A stretch of DNA of 64,000 nt from Microbacterium sp. 67-17 (GTDB lineage: Bacteria; Actinomycetota; Actinomycetes; Actinomycetales; Microbacteriaceae): assembly GCF_001898325.1 (NCBI RefSeq), contig NZ_MKTR01000012.1, forward strand, positions 152,375 to 216,374, given 5' to 3'. Made by a program: the position numbers and the translations under genes. This document shows positions 50,143-59,979 of this stretch, piece after piece (the first letter of the stretch is position 1; every line of letters starts with the position of its first letter). Below the pieces are notes generated by a model that worked only from the letters and a program-made list of their open reading frames with translations, had not been told where the DNA came from and did not search any database.

Positions 50143-51573
50143 ATGCCCGAGAGCCCGCTGCCCCAACCCGGACAGCCTGTCGTGTTCCGGCGGGGCATCG
50201 TCGTCACGATGGACGATGCCCATACAGTCCTGCCGAACGGGGACGTCCTCGTCGTCGACGGCAAGATCGCCGAGGTGGGAGAGAACCTCGCCGTTCCCGA
50301 TGGCACGTTCGAGATCGATGCGAAAGGTGGCATCGTCATGCCAGGGATGGTGGACACCCACCGTCACATGTGGCAGACCGCGATGCGCGCCTACGGTGCC
50401 GACTGGACTCTGACCCAGTACTTCGTGTGGTACTACCTGCAGCACGGGATGAAGTTCCGCCCTCAGGATGTGGCTGCGGGCAACCTGATCTCGGCGCTGG
50501 ACGCCGTTGAATCCGGCGTGACGACCAGCGTCGACTGGTCGCACGGCCTGCGCACGATCGACCATGGCGAAGCCGCGTTCGAAGCGCTGGCAACCTCACC
50601 GGGTCGCTTTGTCTTCGCCTACGGCAACCTCGCCGGCTCGCCCTGGGAGTGGACGGCCGACCCCGCGATCCAAGATCTTCTGGTTCGCTCACGGGATGAC
50701 TCCCGCATGTTCGGCACGCAGATCGCCTTCGACGTACCGAACCAGGACGACGCGTTCCCTGAGCTTGCCGCGTACCGCGTGGCCGAAGAGCTCGGGCTGC
50801 CCGTGACGACCCATGCCGGGGTGTGGGGCGCGACCAACGACTGGGGCATCCGCAATGCGTACCACGCCGGTGTCATGAAGGAGGGCTACACGTACGTTCA
50901 TGCGGCATCCTTGTCGGCGGAGTCCTACCAGAAGATTGCGGCGACGGGCGGAAACGTCTCTCTCGCGACGGAATCCGAGGACACGTGCGGCCAGGGCTAC
51001 CCACCGGTTCATCAGCTGAGGCGCTACGGCATTCCCGCATCGCTGTCGGTGGACACGAGCGTGTGGTTCAGCGCTGACCTGTTCTCGGCAATGCGCGCCA
51101 CCGTGAACGCGGACCGTGCCCTGGAGCACTACCACGCCCACCAGCTCGAACCCGCGGAGACCGTGACTCATGTCAAGCTCCGCGCCGAGGAAGTCGTTCA
51201 CATGGCCACCCGCGGTGGAGCCCTTGCGATCGGCAAGGACCACCTCATCGGGTCACTCGAGAAGGGCAAGCTCGGCGACGTCGTGCTGCTCAAAAACGAC
51301 GCGTCGGCCACCTGGGCGCCGCTCATCAACCCGTGGGGTCAGATCGTCTACCAGGCACAGCGCGGTGACGTGCACACGGTGCTGGTCGGTGGCGAAATCG
51401 TCAAGTCCGAGGGAGTCCTCGTCGCCGGAGATCTGCCGGGCGTGAAGGCCAAGCTCGAAGACACCGTCTCGTACCTGGAACGCGAGGTCGGTGACGACTG
51501 GATCGCCGGACAGTTCCCCGAGATCCCCGAGGCCGAGGTTCTGTACAACCCGTATCAGTACAAGAAGGACTGA
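50143..51573 (+). CDS. Amidohydrolase-superfamily deaminase/hydrolase
   Basis: 476 residues, Atz/Trz-like subgroup. Metal ligands: HxH in VDTHRHMWQ, His in TTHAGVW, His in YVHAASLS, Asp in LSVDTSVW. Composite N- and C-terminal strands (RRGIVVTMDD, GDVVLLKND). Members deaminate or dechlorinate heterocycles or hydrolyse amides; the exact substrate is not predictable. AAGGAGG precedes ATG 50143. Controlled by operator C. Confidence 0.9.
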   Translation: MPESPLPQPGQPVVFRRGIVVTMDDAHTVLPNGDVLVVDGKIAEVGENLAVPDGTFEIDAKGGIVMPGMVDTHRHMWQTAMRAYGADWTLTQYFVWYYLQHGMKFRPQDVAAGNLISALDAVESGVTTSVDWSHGLRTIDHGEAAFEALATSPGRFVFAYGNLAGSPWEWTADPAIQDLLVRSRDDSRMFGTQIAFDVPNQDDAFPELAAYRVAEELGLPVTTHAGVWGATNDWGIRNAYHAGVMKEGYTYVHAASLSAESYQKIAATGGNVSLATESEDTCGQGYPPVHQLRRYGIPASLSVDTSVWFSADLFSAMRATVNADRALEHYHAHQLEPAETVTHVKLRAEEVVHMATRGGALAIGKDHLIGSLEKGKLGDVVLLKNDASATWAPLINPWGQIVYQAQRGDVHTVLVGGEIVKSEGVLVAGDLPGVKAKLEDTVSYLEREVGDDWIAGQFPEIPEAEVLYNPYQYKKD

Positions 51574-51594
51574 TACGGCCCAGCACTCGGTCCG

Positions 51595-51630
51595 CACAGC
51601 GGCGGCGTCGATCTCGGCGCCGCCGCTGTG
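51595..51630. terminator. Terminator between amidohydrolase gene and rlmB
   Basis: A 13-pair stem (cacagcggcggcg with cgccgccgctgtg) around a 10-base loop, followed by ttcatt, between convergent genes. Confidence 0.8.
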
Positions 51631-51645
51631 TTCATTCGGCGCGGC

Positions 51646-52641
51646 TTACTCGGCTCGCAGGGTCGACACCTGGTACAGCGCGACGGATGCCGCGATTCCG
51701 GCGTTCAGGGACTCGGTGGCCGCCGAGATGGGAATCGACACGATCTGGTCGCACGTCTCGGTCACCAGGCGCGAGAGCCCCTTGCCCTCCGAGCCGACGA
51801 CGATCACGACGGGACGATCGGCAAGCTCGAGCGCGGGAAGCGACACGTCACCATCACCATCGAGGCCGAGCACGAACACGCCCTGCTTCTTGAACTCCTT
51901 GAGCGTTGTCGTGAGGTTGGGGGCGATGGCCACCGGAATGCGGGCTGCCGCTCCAGCGGATGTCTTCCACGCCGCCGAGTTGACGCCTGCCGAGCGGCGC
52001 TGCGGAATGATGACACCCTGGCCGCCGAAGGCGGCGGTCGAACGGATGATGGCGCCGAGGTTTCGCGGATCGGTCACGCCGTCCAGCGCGACCAGCAGCG
52101 GCAGCTGACCCGTCGCGATCACCTTCTCGAGCAGGTCCTGCGGGTGCGCGTACTCGTAGGGCGGCACCTTGAGCGCCACGCCCTGATGCACGCCGTCAAA
52201 GCCCGCCATCCGGTCGAGCTCGGGTCTCGTGACCTCGAGCACGGGAATCTCTCGGTGCGCTGCGATCGAGAGCATCTCTTTGACGCGGTCATCCATCTCC
52301 ACCCGCTGGGCGATGTAGAAGGCGGTGGCGGGGATGCGCGCCCGCAGCGCCTCGAGGACGGAGTTGCGACCGGTCACCGTCTCGGTATCGTCGTTCTGCT
52401 TGGGCCGACCACCGCGGTTCGGGTTGGAGCCCGCGACGCGCGCGCCAGGTCGCCCCGTACCACCGGCGGCGGCGTAGCGCTCCTGGGCAGCCTTCCGCTT
52501 GCCGGCAACGTGCCAGCTGCGGTCCTCCGCCTTGGGCGTCGGCCCCTTGCCCTCGAGCGACTTGCGTCCGAGGCCCCCGGTGCCTTTTGTTGCACCCTTC
52601 TTGGTGGACTTGCGTGCGCCGGGGCGCCCTGGCTTGCTCAT
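51646..52641 (-). CDS. rlmB: 23S rRNA (guanosine-2'-O)-methyltransferase RlmB
   Basis: 331 residues. Lysine/arginine-rich N-terminal tail, a substrate-binding domain (RNSVLEALRARIPATAFYIAQR) and a SpoU/TrmH knot domain with NLGAIIRSTAAFG, VVGSEGKGLSRL and IPISAATESLNAGIA. Methylates G2251-type residue of 23S rRNA. ATG 52641 overlaps the cysS stop (ATGA). The cysS-rlmB pairing is common in actinobacteria. Confidence 0.93.
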   Translation of the reverse strand: MSKPGRPGARKSTKKGATKGTGGLGRKSLEGKGPTPKAEDRSWHVAGKRKAAQERYAAAGGTGRPGARVAGSNPNRGGRPKQNDDTETVTGRNSVLEALRARIPATAFYIAQRVEMDDRVKEMLSIAAHREIPVLEVTRPELDRMAGFDGVHQGVALKVPPYEYAHPQDLLEKVIATGQLPLLVALDGVTDPRNLGAIIRSTAAFGGQGVIIPQRRSAGVNSAAWKTSAGAAARIPVAIAPNLTTTLKEFKKQGVFVLGLDGDGDVSLPALELADRPVVIVVGSEGKGLSRLVTETCDQIVSIPISAATESLNAGIAASVALYQVSTLRAE

Positions 52642-54071
52642 GCGATGCTCCAATGCGTTCCGTCGGGGCCGTCTTCGAGGCTTACCCCGGCAGCCGCGAT
52701 CGCGTCGCGGATGCGGTCAGCCGCGGCCCAGTCTTTGTCTGCGCGTGCGCGAGCGCGCTGCTCGATGAGTTCTCGCAGCAGAGCGTCGAGCGCCGGGGCC
52801 TCCGCGCCCGATCCCGATGCCCACTGCGGGTCGAGAGGGTTGAGTCCGAGGATGCCTGTCAGAGTGGCAACCTCTCCCGCCAGCGCTCGTGCCCTCTCGG
52901 TGTCGCCGGCGTCGAGGGCGGTGTTGCCCTCGCGGACTCGCTCGTGGACGACGGCAAGGGCCTGCGGAACACCGAGGTCGTCATCCATCGCTGCCGCGAA
53001 CGTCTCATTGCCGTACGAGAACCAGCCGTAGTCACCGTGCCGCCCCACCCGCTCGAGGAAGGTACGGATGCGGTCAAGAGCCGCCTCGGCCTCGTCGAAG
53101 GACTTGGGCGAGAGATCGAGGTTCGAGCGATAGTGGGCGGCAGCCAGGGCATAGCGCACGACGAGGGGATCGTGCTCGTCCAAGACATCCCGCGCCAGCA
53201 CGAAATTTCCCAGCGACTTGGACATCTTCTGACCCTCGACCGTGACCAGTCCGTTGTGCACCCAGTAGCGGGCGAATCCGTCGCCTGCTGCGCTGGACTG
53301 GGCGAGTTCGTTCTCGTGGTGCGGGAAGCGCAGGTCAAGGCCACCGCCATGGATGTCGAACTGGTCGCCGAGATAGCGGCGCGCCATGGCCGAGCACTCG
53401 ATGTGCCACCCGGGGCGCCCCCTCCCCCACGGGGAATCCCACGTCGCATCCGTGGGCTCGTCCGGCTTCGCGCCCTTCCACAGCGCGAAGTCGCGCACGT
53501 CGCGCTTACCCCGTGGGTCGGCATCGACAGCCGGCGCCATGTCATCGATCGACTGGCGCGTCAGCTCTCCATACGCAGTCCACGAGCGCACATCGAAGTA
53601 CACGTCTCCAGCAGCATCAGATCCGGACTCAGCCGCGTAGGCGTGACCCGCACTGATCAGCTGGTCGATGAGCGCAATCATCTGCGGGATGGATCCAGTG
53701 GCCCGCGGCTCGTAGGTCGGCGGGAGGATGCCGATCGCAGCGTAAGCGGCGGCGAACTCCCGCTCGACCCGGTAGGCGAGCGCCCACCACGGTTCGGAGT
53801 CGGTAGCGTTGGCCAGCACCTTGTCGTCGATGTCGGTGACGTTGCGCACGAAGGTCACGCGGCCGTGGCGCTGGGTCAGCCAGCGCCGCAGGATGTCGAA
53901 GGCGAGTGCGCCGCGAAGGTGGCCGATGTGCGGCCCGGACTGCACGGTGGGCCCGCACACGTAGACCGTGACGTTGCCCGGATCCAGCGGCGTGAAAACG
54001 CGGAGCTGCTGGGCGCGGGTGTCGTAGAGCTGCAGGGCACCCCGCCCCTCAGCCGTCACCGCATCCGTCAT
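52638..54071 (-). CDS. cysS: Cysteinyl-tRNA synthetase
   Basis: 477 residues. Class I signatures [11 protein letters not shown] (HIGH type) and KMSKSLGNF; zinc ligands CGPTVQ, IECSAM and HHENE. Charges tRNA-Cys. ATG 54071 stands 6 bases after TAGGCT (54083-54078, minus strand), so it can be leaderless. Coupled with rlmB. Confidence 0.97.
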   Translation of the reverse strand: MTDAVTAEGRGALQLYDTRAQQLRVFTPLDPGNVTVYVCGPTVQSGPHIGHLRGALAFDILRRWLTQRHGRVTFVRNVTDIDDKVLANATDSEPWWALAYRVEREFAAAYAAIGILPPTYEPRATGSIPQMIALIDQLISAGHAYAAESGSDAAGDVYFDVRSWTAYGELTRQSIDDMAPAVDADPRGKRDVRDFALWKGAKPDEPTDATWDSPWGRGRPGWHIECSAMARRYLGDQFDIHGGGLDLRFPHHENELAQSSAAGDGFARYWVHNGLVTVEGQKMSKSLGNFVLARDVLDEHDPLVVRYALAAAHYRSNLDLSPKSFDEAEAALDRIRTFLERVGRHGDYGWFSYGNETFAAAMDDDLGVPQALAVVHERVREGNTALDAGDTERARALAGEVATLTGILGLNPLDPQWASGSGAEAPALDALLRELIEQRARARADKDWAAADRIRDAIAAAGVSLEDGPDGTHWSIA

Positions 54072-54164
54072 CCCTTCAGCCTACCGGCGGGGTCCTCAGA
54101 AACCGCCCCGGTGACATACAGACGCTGCGCCGGAGAGGCTCCGGTCTGGGGTAGAACTGGGGAC

Positions 54165-54641
54165 GTGCCCTCCTCCTCCGCAGCGCTCGAGATCCGACTC
54201 GATGACCTCAGCGGCGAGCCGACCCGAGCTCTGATCGCCGCTCACCTGTCGGACATGCGCTCGATCTCGCCCGAGGAGAGTTGCCACGCTCTGGACCTCG
54301 GCGGGCTTCAGCAGCCCTCTGTCCAGGTGTGGTCGGCGTGGGTCGCCGGCGAGCTGGCCGGCGTCGGCGCGCTCGCGCAGCTCGATGCAACCAACGGCGA
54401 GCTCAAGTCGATGCGTGTCGCAGACAATCACCGCGGCACGGGTGTCGGGCGAGCGATGCTGGAGCACCTGATCGACCAGGCGCGCCGGGTCGGAATGTCG
54501 GCGCTGTGGCTCGAAACGGGCTCGACGCCGGAATTCCTGCCCGCGCAGCGACTGTACGAGTCTGCGGGCTTTGCACGCTGCGAACCGTTCGGCAGTTATG
54601 TGCTTGACCCGTACTCCGTCTTCATGACGAAGCAGCTGTAG
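54165..54641 (+). CDS. GNAT-family N-acetyltransferase
   Basis: 158 residues. Acetyl-CoA loop MRVADNHRGTGVGRAMLEHLIDQARRVG (Q/RxxGxG/A form) and ending ARRLYESAGFARCEPFGSY-type PhnO/RimI region (sequence AQRLYESAGF). Transfers acetyl to an unknown amine. GTG 54165 lies 7 bases after TAGAAC (54152-54157). Convergent with ispDF. Confidence 0.9.
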   Translation: MPSSSAALEIRLDDLSGEPTRALIAAHLSDMRSISPEESCHALDLGGLQQPSVQVWSAWVAGELAGVGALAQLDATNGELKSMRVADNHRGTGVGRAMLEHLIDQARRVGMSALWLETGSTPEFLPAQRLYESAGFARCEPFGSYVLDPYSVFMTKQL

Positions 54642-54658
54642 CAACGGATGGCGTCAGG

Positions 54659-55858
54659 CTAGCGCGCGGCAACCACCAGCGCCACGGCGAAGGCCGCGAC
54701 TCCGTCGCCGCTACCGGTGAAGCCGAGCCCGTCAGTCGTTGTGGCCGAGACCGACACTGGCGCACCGCCGAGAGCCCGGGAGAGCACAGCCTCCGCTTCT
54801 GCGCGTCGGCCGGCAAAACGGGGCCTGCGCGCCTGAACCTGGACCGAGACGTTACCGACACGAAAGCCTGCTTCGCCGAGCAGCGCGAGAGTCCGACCTA
54901 AGAAGGCTTCAGCGTGGGCTCCGTGGTACTCCGGACGGTCGGTGCCGAAGTGGGTGCCGATGTCGCCGAGCCCTGCCGCCGCCAGCAGCGCGTCGACGAT
55001 CGCATGGGCCACCGCGTCTCCGTCAGAGTGCCCAGACAGCGCCTGCTCCCCCGGCCACTCGAGCCCGGCGAGCCACAGCGATCCGTCACCGCCGAAGGCG
55101 TGGACATCGGTTCCGATGCCCACGCGCGGCAGCACCGGGGTGCCCGCCGAAACAGTGGAGTGCGGAAGGGGCGAAACGAGGGCGCGGGCGCGCTCGAGGT
55201 CGGCTCGTGTTGTGATCTTGAACGCGATCGCGTCACCGGGGACCGTCGTGATCGCGTGACCGGACGCGGCGACAACTGCCGCGTCATCCGTGAACTCCTC
55301 GCCCGCAGCAGCGTATGCAGCCTCCAGAATCCCGCGGGGAAATCCCTGCGGCGTCTGCGCCGCCGACAGACGAGACCTGTCGACGACGCCCACAATGGTC
55401 TCCCCATCCATTTGCCGGATCGTGTCGACGACAGGCATGACCGGGACGACGCCGGCGGCGCCGGCCTCGAGAGCGCCGATCACTCGGTCGAAAACATCGG
55501 GTGGCGTGAGGGCCCGCGCAGCGTCGTGCACGAGGACATACTCGATGTCGCCCCACAGTGCGCTCAGGCCAGCAGCGACGGACGCCTGCCTGGTGGACCC
55601 ACCGGCGACGACGGTCACGAGGTCTCGTCGTTCTCCAGCGGCTTCGTCGGCATCCGTCAGCGCATCGCCTTCGCGGCCGCTGGGCGCGACGACGATGACC
55701 TGCATCGGTGGCGCCTCGAAGATGCCGCGCAGACAATGGCGCAGGATCGTGTGGTCGTCGAGCCCGACGAAGGCCTTGGGAACGCCTGCGTCGAGCCGGG
55801 TACCCGACCCAGCAGCGACGACGATGACGGCGACGCGGGGAACCGGGATGATGCTCAC
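54659..55858 (-). CDS. ispDF: Fused IspD/IspF isoprenoid enzyme
   Basis: 399 residues. IspD half (about 1-230): [32 protein letters not shown]; makes CDP-methylerythritol. IspF half (about 235-399): [11 protein letters not shown] with metal D-x-[30 protein letters not shown]; makes the cyclodiphosphate. Two steps of the MEP pathway. GTG 55858 is 7 bases after TAGCGT (55871-55866, minus strand), leaderless. Follows carD on the same strand. Confidence 0.95.
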   Translation of the reverse strand: MSIIPVPRVAVIVVAAGSGTRLDAGVPKAFVGLDDHTILRHCLRGIFEAPPMQVIVVAPSGREGDALTDADEAAGERRDLVTVVAGGSTRQASVAAGLSALWGDIEYVLVHDAARALTPPDVFDRVIGALEAGAAGVVPVMPVVDTIRQMDGETIVGVVDRSRLSAAQTPQGFPRGILEAAYAAAGEEFTDDAAVVAASGHAITTVPGDAIAFKITTRADLERARALVSPLPHSTVSAGTPVLPRVGIGTDVHAFGGDGSLWLAGLEWPGEQALSGHSDGDAVAHAIVDALLAAAGLGDIGTHFGTDRPEYHGAHAEAFLGRTLALLGEAGFRVGNVSVQVQARRPRFAGRRAEAEAVLSRALGGAPVSVSATTTDGLGFTGSGDGVAAFAVALVVAAR

Positions 55859-55889
55859 GGATGCCACGCTACAGCGCGGCACCACCCAC

Positions 55890-56372
55890 TCAGGAGGCGA
55901 GAACCTCGTCGAGCAGAACGCTTGCCTTCTCTTCGTCGGTCTTTTCGGCCAGAGCCAGCTCTGAGATCAGAATCTGCTTGGCCTTGGCCAGCATGCGCTT
56001 CTCACCGGCCGACAGCCCGCGGTCTTGATCACGGCGCCACAGGTCGCGCACGACCTCACTCACCTTGATGACATCACCCGACGCAAGCTTCTCGAGGTTC
56101 GCCTTGTAGCGGCGCGACCAGTTTGTGGGCTCCTCAGTGAACGGGGCGCGCAAAACATCGAAGACGCGCTCGAGACCGTCCTTGCCGATCACATCACGGA
56201 CGCCGACCAGGTCGACGTTCTCCGCCGGGACCTCGATGATCAGATCGCCTTGAGTGACGTTGAGCTTCAAGTACTTCTTGGTCTCGCCTTTGATGACGCG
56301 TTCCTTGACCTCGATGATTGTTGCGGCCCCGTGGTGCGGGTAGACAACCGTCTCGCCAACCTCAAAAAGCAT
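55890..56372 (-). CDS. carD: CarD-family RNA polymerase-binding regulator
   Basis: 160 residues. Tudor-like N-terminal domain ([28 protein letters not shown]) that binds the RNA polymerase beta subunit, then a helical DNA-binding domain ([33 protein letters not shown]). Stabilises open promoter complexes at rRNA and other promoters. AAGGAA precedes ATG 56372. The carD-ispDF-cysS-rlmB order is a typical actinobacterial arrangement. Confidence 0.97.
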   Translation of the reverse strand: MLFEVGETVVYPHHGAATIIEVKERVIKGETKKYLKLNVTQGDLIIEVPAENVDLVGVRDVIGKDGLERVFDVLRAPFTEEPTNWSRRYKANLEKLASGDVIKVSEVVRDLWRRDQDRGLSAGEKRMLAKAKQILISELALAEKTDEEKASVLLDEVLAS

Positions 56373-56539
56373 GGAGTTATGTTCCTTTCGGCAAACTCCA
56401 GAATACCACAGGGCGCATACGCTAGAGTTCGCCACCCATGCGCTCGTCCCGGTGGTCCCGAGCTTCAGCGAGGCGTAAGCCGGCGGTTCGCAACCCCGTA
56501 GAATGCATCGTGAAGCCGTCATCCGCTCAAGGAGGATCC

Positions 56540-57004
56540 GTGAAATCGCGCCTCATCGCGTCGCTCGTTGTGGGCACCGCCCTCGTCCTCGGAACCTCAG
56601 GATGCAGCCTGATCTCCGCGCACGCGACGACGATCGAGTATTCGGCAGCCGAAGGAACCAACGTCCCGGACGAGTCAGGTCCCGTGCAGATCCGAAACAC
56701 GGTGATCGTTGCGAACGACGAGGGCACCGAGGGCAACTTCCTCGCCGCATTCATCAACAACACTGACGAGACCTACGTCGTACACATCGACTTCGCCGAT
56801 GGCGTCACCGAGCAGGTCATCGTCCCGGCAGGCTCCGTCAAAAGCCTCGGCGAGGATGCAGAGCCCATCCTGATCCGCGGGCTGGACACGCCTCCCGGAG
56901 CCACGCTGTCGGCATCCTTCCAGTCCGGTGATGGGGTGACCTCGGTCGTCTCGGTTCCGGTGCTGGGCGGCGAACTCGAGTACCTCGCGCCGTTCGTGCC
57001 GTAA
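56540..57004 (+). CDS. Predicted lipoprotein of unknown function
   Basis: 154 residues. Signal peptide with lipobox ([14 protein letters not shown], cleavage before Cys about 22), then a compact beta-rich domain ([39 protein letters not shown]) resembling cupredoxin/immunoglobulin-like actinobacterial lipoproteins. GTG 56540 with AAGGAGGA 5 bases upstream; earlier in-frame starts lack this. Exported and lipid-anchored; role unknown. Followed by a strong terminator. Confidence 0.82.
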   Translation: MKSRLIASLVVGTALVLGTSGCSLISAHATTIEYSAAEGTNVPDESGPVQIRNTVIVANDEGTEGNFLAAFINNTDETYVVHIDFADGVTEQVIVPAGSVKSLGEDAEPILIRGLDTPPGATLSASFQSGDGVTSVVSVPVLGGELEYLAPFVP

Positions 57005-57022
57005 GTCTTCCCCGAACGACAC

Positions 57023-57064
57023 GACGTCGGCCCCGCCTCTGTCGAGCGCGGGGCCGACGTCTTT
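57023..57064 (+). terminator. Terminator between lipoprotein gene and regX3
   Basis: A perfect 14-pair stem (gacgtcggccccgc with gcggggccgacgtc) with an 11-base loop and TTT on the plus strand, between convergent genes. Confidence 0.88.
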
Positions 57065-57081
57065 CCGGATGCCGAGGCTCT

Positions 57082-57765
57082 TCAGGACTCGAAGCGGTAG
57101 CCGAGCCCGCGGACGGTCACGAGCATGGTCGGGTCGCTCGGGTTCTTCTCGATGCGTGAGCGGATGCGCTTGATGTGGACATCCAGGGTCTTCGTGTCAC
57201 CGAAGTAGTCGGTTCCCCACACGCGGTCGATGAGTTGACCACGTGTGAGCACGCGGCCCGCATTGCGCATGAGCACCTCGAGAAGCTCGAATTCCTTCAG
57301 CGGCATGCTGATCTCACCGCCATCCACCGAGACCGTGTGCCGGTCGATGTCGAGGGTCACGCGACCCCCTTCGAGGATGCGGTCGTCGAGGTCGGCCTCG
57401 GCGGTGGAGAGCCGGCGGAGAACTGCACGCATCCGCGCGAGCAACTCCCGCGCCGAATAGGGCTTGGTCACGTAGTCGTCGGCGCCGAGTTCGAGCCCCA
57501 CGACGATGTCGACCTCGGAATCCTTCGCGGTGAGCATGATGATCGGAACCGACGACGAGGCGCGCAACTGCCGACATACCTCCGTTCCGGGCATCCCCGG
57601 AAGCATGAGGTCGAGCAACACGATGTCGGCACCCAGCTCACGGAATGAGGCGAGGGCGGTGGCTCCGTCCTCGGCGATCTCGACCTCGTAGCCCTCCCGG
57701 CGCAACAAGTACGCGAGCGGGTCGGCGAGGTCGGGTTCGTCCTCGACAAGTAGGACGCGAGTCAT
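57082..57765 (-). CDS. regX3: Response regulator RegX3 (phosphate response)
   Basis: 227 residues. Receiver (LLVEDEPDLADPLAYLL; phosphorylated Asp in IVLLDLMLPG near 52; TKPYSARELLARM) and OmpR-type winged helix (MPLKEFELLEVLMRNAGRVLTRGQLIDRVW). Identified as RegX3 by pairing with SenX3 next to phoU and gpmA, the mycobacterial order. Controls phosphate-scarcity genes. Start overlaps the senX3 end (ATGA). Confidence 0.93.
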   Translation of the reverse strand: MTRVLLVEDEPDLADPLAYLLRREGYEVEIAEDGATALASFRELGADIVLLDLMLPGMPGTEVCRQLRASSSVPIIMLTAKDSEVDIVVGLELGADDYVTKPYSARELLARMRAVLRRLSTAEADLDDRILEGGRVTLDIDRHTVSVDGGEISMPLKEFELLEVLMRNAGRVLTRGQLIDRVWGTDYFGDTKTLDVHIKRIRSRIEKNPSDPTMLVTVRGLGYRFES

Positions 57766-59063
57766 GCGGTTTCTCCGTTTCCTTCTCGGGCATCGATGCC
57801 ACTTCTGTCCGGCGCAGCGGTCACGTGCGGCGCAGCGGCGACCACGCGGTTGGTCAGCACGGCATCCGAGCCCTGTAGTTTGGCCTTCTTCTTGACCTTC
57901 TTCTCCTTGCGGGCCCGTTTTCGAGGCGGCTCGTCGTGAGGAGAATCGATCAGGGGGAGCCGGATCGTGAATGTCGAACCGCGGCCCTCGCGCGACCAGA
58001 GGCGAACGTCACCGCCGTGGCGCTGCACGGCGTGCTTGACGATCGCCAGGCCGAGCCCCGTTCCCCCGGTGCGGCGCGAACGCGCCTGATCTGCGCGGTA
58101 GAACCGCTCGAACACACGGTCCTGGTCTTCTTCGGAGATTCCGATGCCCCGGTCGGTGACCGCGATCTCGACGACACCGTCTGCCGCTTTGACACCGATG
58201 CCGACGCTCGACCCCTTCGGGGAGTATGCGATGGCGTTGGCGATGAGGTTGCCCACTGCTTCGCTCAGGACCTGGGCATCGCCGCGGACGAACAGTCCCC
58301 GCGTGCCCCCGCGGACGAGTTGCACTCCTGCCGAGTCGGCCTGGACAGCGTGAGCCTCGACGGCAGACGCGATGATTTCATCGATCGAGGCGTCGCGCTC
58401 GTCGTTGAGCTCGTCGGCTGCCTGCAGGCGTGAGAGGTTCATGATGCGCGAGGTGAGGGTTGCGAGCCTCGTCGCCTCGGCAGACAAGCGTGAGGCGAAC
58501 ACCCGGACCTGGGCGGGGTCATCGGATGCCGACTCGATCGCCTCGGCCAGCAAGCTCACTGCCCCGACCGGTGTCTTGAGTTCGTGACTCGTGTTGGAGA
58601 CGAAGTCACGCCGCATCTGCTCGACCCGCTCCTTCTCGGTGATATCGCGCAGCACGAGCAGCATGAGCCGGGCCGTGAGCGGCGTCGCCCGAACGGTGAC
58701 CAGGCGCGACTCCCCCGGGCCGGTGCCGCGGCGAAGACGAAAGGTCGCGTTGGATGCGGCGTCAGCATCGCTGACGCGGCGGGCGACACCGCGCAGTTCG
58801 GGTGTGGGAAGCATCCGTCCCTCGGTCAGGTCGAACGGTGCCGCGGATGCCGACGCCGCAATGATGACTCCGGCCGAGTCGAGGACGACAGCGGGATCGT
58901 CGAGCCCGCGAAGCACGATTCGCGCTCCCTCGGGAACATCCATGCCCGCCCCGTACTCGGCGCGCTCGCGTGCCCGCAGCGCCAGCAGGATAACGGTAGC
59001 CAGGCCCGCGCCGATCAGCAGCCCGACGAGGAGGCCAAGAAGGGCGATCTGCGCAGGTTGCAT
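57762..59063 (-). CDS. senX3: Sensor histidine kinase SenX3
   Basis: 433 residues. Membrane anchor (about 3-30), a PAS-like region, HisKA with His near 160 in FVSNTSHELKTPVGAVSLL, HATPase N-box NLIANAIAYSPKG and GGTGLGLAIVKHAV; Lys/Arg-rich tail. Phosphorylates RegX3; PhoU and the phosphate ABC transporter usually set its activity. ATG 59063 is 6 bases after TACGCT (59075-59070, minus strand), leaderless. Divergent from phoU. Confidence 0.95.
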   Translation of the reverse strand: MQPAQIALLGLLVGLLIGAGLATVILLALRARERAEYGAGMDVPEGARIVLRGLDDPAVVLDSAGVIIAASASAAPFDLTEGRMLPTPELRGVARRVSDADAASNATFRLRRGTGPGESRLVTVRATPLTARLMLLVLRDITEKERVEQMRRDFVSNTSHELKTPVGAVSLLAEAIESASDDPAQVRVFASRLSAEATRLATLTSRIMNLSRLQAADELNDERDASIDEIIASAVEAHAVQADSAGVQLVRGGTRGLFVRGDAQVLSEAVGNLIANAIAYSPKGSSVGIGVKAADGVVEIAVTDRGIGISEEDQDRVFERFYRADQARSRRTGGTGLGLAIVKHAVQRHGGDVRLWSREGRGSTFTIRLPLIDSPHDEPPRKRARKEKKVKKKAKLQGSDAVLTNRVVAAAPHVTAAPDRSGIDAREGNGETA

Positions 59064-59134
59064 GGAAACAGCGTACGGGCGGCCCGGACGACGGCCTCGC
59101 GAGCGGCACTCGCGCCAGCCTCGGGCGCGTCACT

Positions 59135-59167
59135 ATTCACCGGAGCGGCACTGTCCGTTAACCTTCG
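59135..59167. promoter_or_regulatory. Candidate PHO box between senX3 and phoU
   Basis: Three consecutive 11-base units on the plus strand: ATTCACCGGAG, CGGCACTGTCC, GTTAACCTTCG. The outer two fit the PhoP/RegX3 direct repeat (G[GT]TCAYYYRGG) at 8-9 of 11; the middle one is weak. Position 62 bases before phoU fits autoregulation. Confidence 0.5.
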
Positions 59168-59228
59168 GTGGCGAGAATCACTGGGTCGTCTGGCATCTGC
59201 CGGCCGACAACACACGAAAGGGATCGGA

Positions 59229-59900
59229 ATGCGCGAAGTCTTCCACCAGTCGCTCGAAGATGTGCAGAACCGTCTCGTCGAGATCTCCGGGATGGTCACC
59301 ACTGCGATCGAGAAGGCGACAACGGCGTTCAAGACCAGCGATGTCGCCCTTGCCGAAGAAGTGATCGCGGCAGACGCCGAGATCGACGACAAGGCCCACG
59401 AACTGGACGAGATCGCCATCGAGATCATGGCTCGCCAGCAGCCCGTTGCCCGTGACCTGCGGATCGTCGTGATGGCTCTGAGGGTGAGCGCCTCGCTCGA
59501 GCGCATGGGCGACATTGCCGAGCACATCGCTCAGCTGACGCGCCTGCGCTTCCCCGAGCGCGCCATCCCCTCGGGTCTGAAGTCGACGTTCCAGAAGATG
59601 GGCGAACTCGATGTCGAAGCTGCCCGCAAGCTGACGCAGCTCCTGGACACCGAAGACCTGGCGCTCGCCGACCAGATCCGCGACATCGACGACCAGGTCG
59701 ACGATCTGCACGTCAGCGTCTTCGAGAAGGTCCTCAGCGACAGCTGGTCGGGCGAGCCCGCGCAGACGGTGGATGCCACCCTCGCGAGCCGCTATCACGA
59801 ACGTTTCGTCGACCACGCCGTCTCGGTCGCCAAGAAGGTTCAGTACCTGGCTGAAGGCGGCGAGTTCTACGCCAGCGACGGGTCCAGCTCGGGAGAGTAG
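59229..59900 (+). CDS. phoU: Phosphate-signalling protein PhoU
   Basis: 223 residues. Two PhoU helical bundles with characteristic acidic metal-binding patches (FKTSDVALAEEVIAADAEIDD; DLRIVVMALRVSASLERMGDIAEHIAQL; YHERFVDHAVSVAKKVQYL). Links phosphate transport to SenX3-RegX3 and dampens the response when phosphate is plentiful. AAAGGGA precedes ATG 59229. Confidence 0.95.
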   Translation: MREVFHQSLEDVQNRLVEISGMVTTAIEKATTAFKTSDVALAEEVIAADAEIDDKAHELDEIAIEIMARQQPVARDLRIVVMALRVSASLERMGDIAEHIAQLTRLRFPERAIPSGLKSTFQKMGELDVEAARKLTQLLDTEDLALADQIRDIDDQVDDLHVSVFEKVLSDSWSGEPAQTVDATLASRYHERFVDHAVSVAKKVQYLAEGGEFYASDGSSSGE

Positions 59901-59920
59901 TTCCCCACATCACGCACTGA

Positions 59921-59966
59921 CCACAAGAGCGGATGCCTCACGCGGGGCATCCGCTCTTGTGGTTTC
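59921..59966. terminator. Terminator of phoU/gpmA containing an inverted GGATGCC pair
   Basis: A perfect 17-pair stem (ccacaagagcggatgcc with ggcatccgctcttgtgg) with an 8-base loop, followed by TTTCT on the plus strand, between convergent genes. Confidence 0.9.
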
Positions 59967-59979
59967 TACCGCCAGGCGG

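Noticed and set aside
38706..51573. Mobile genomic island with defined ends
   Set aside because: Gene content looks accessory, but I found no integrase, direct repeats or tRNA at the borders, and composition is like the neighbours.
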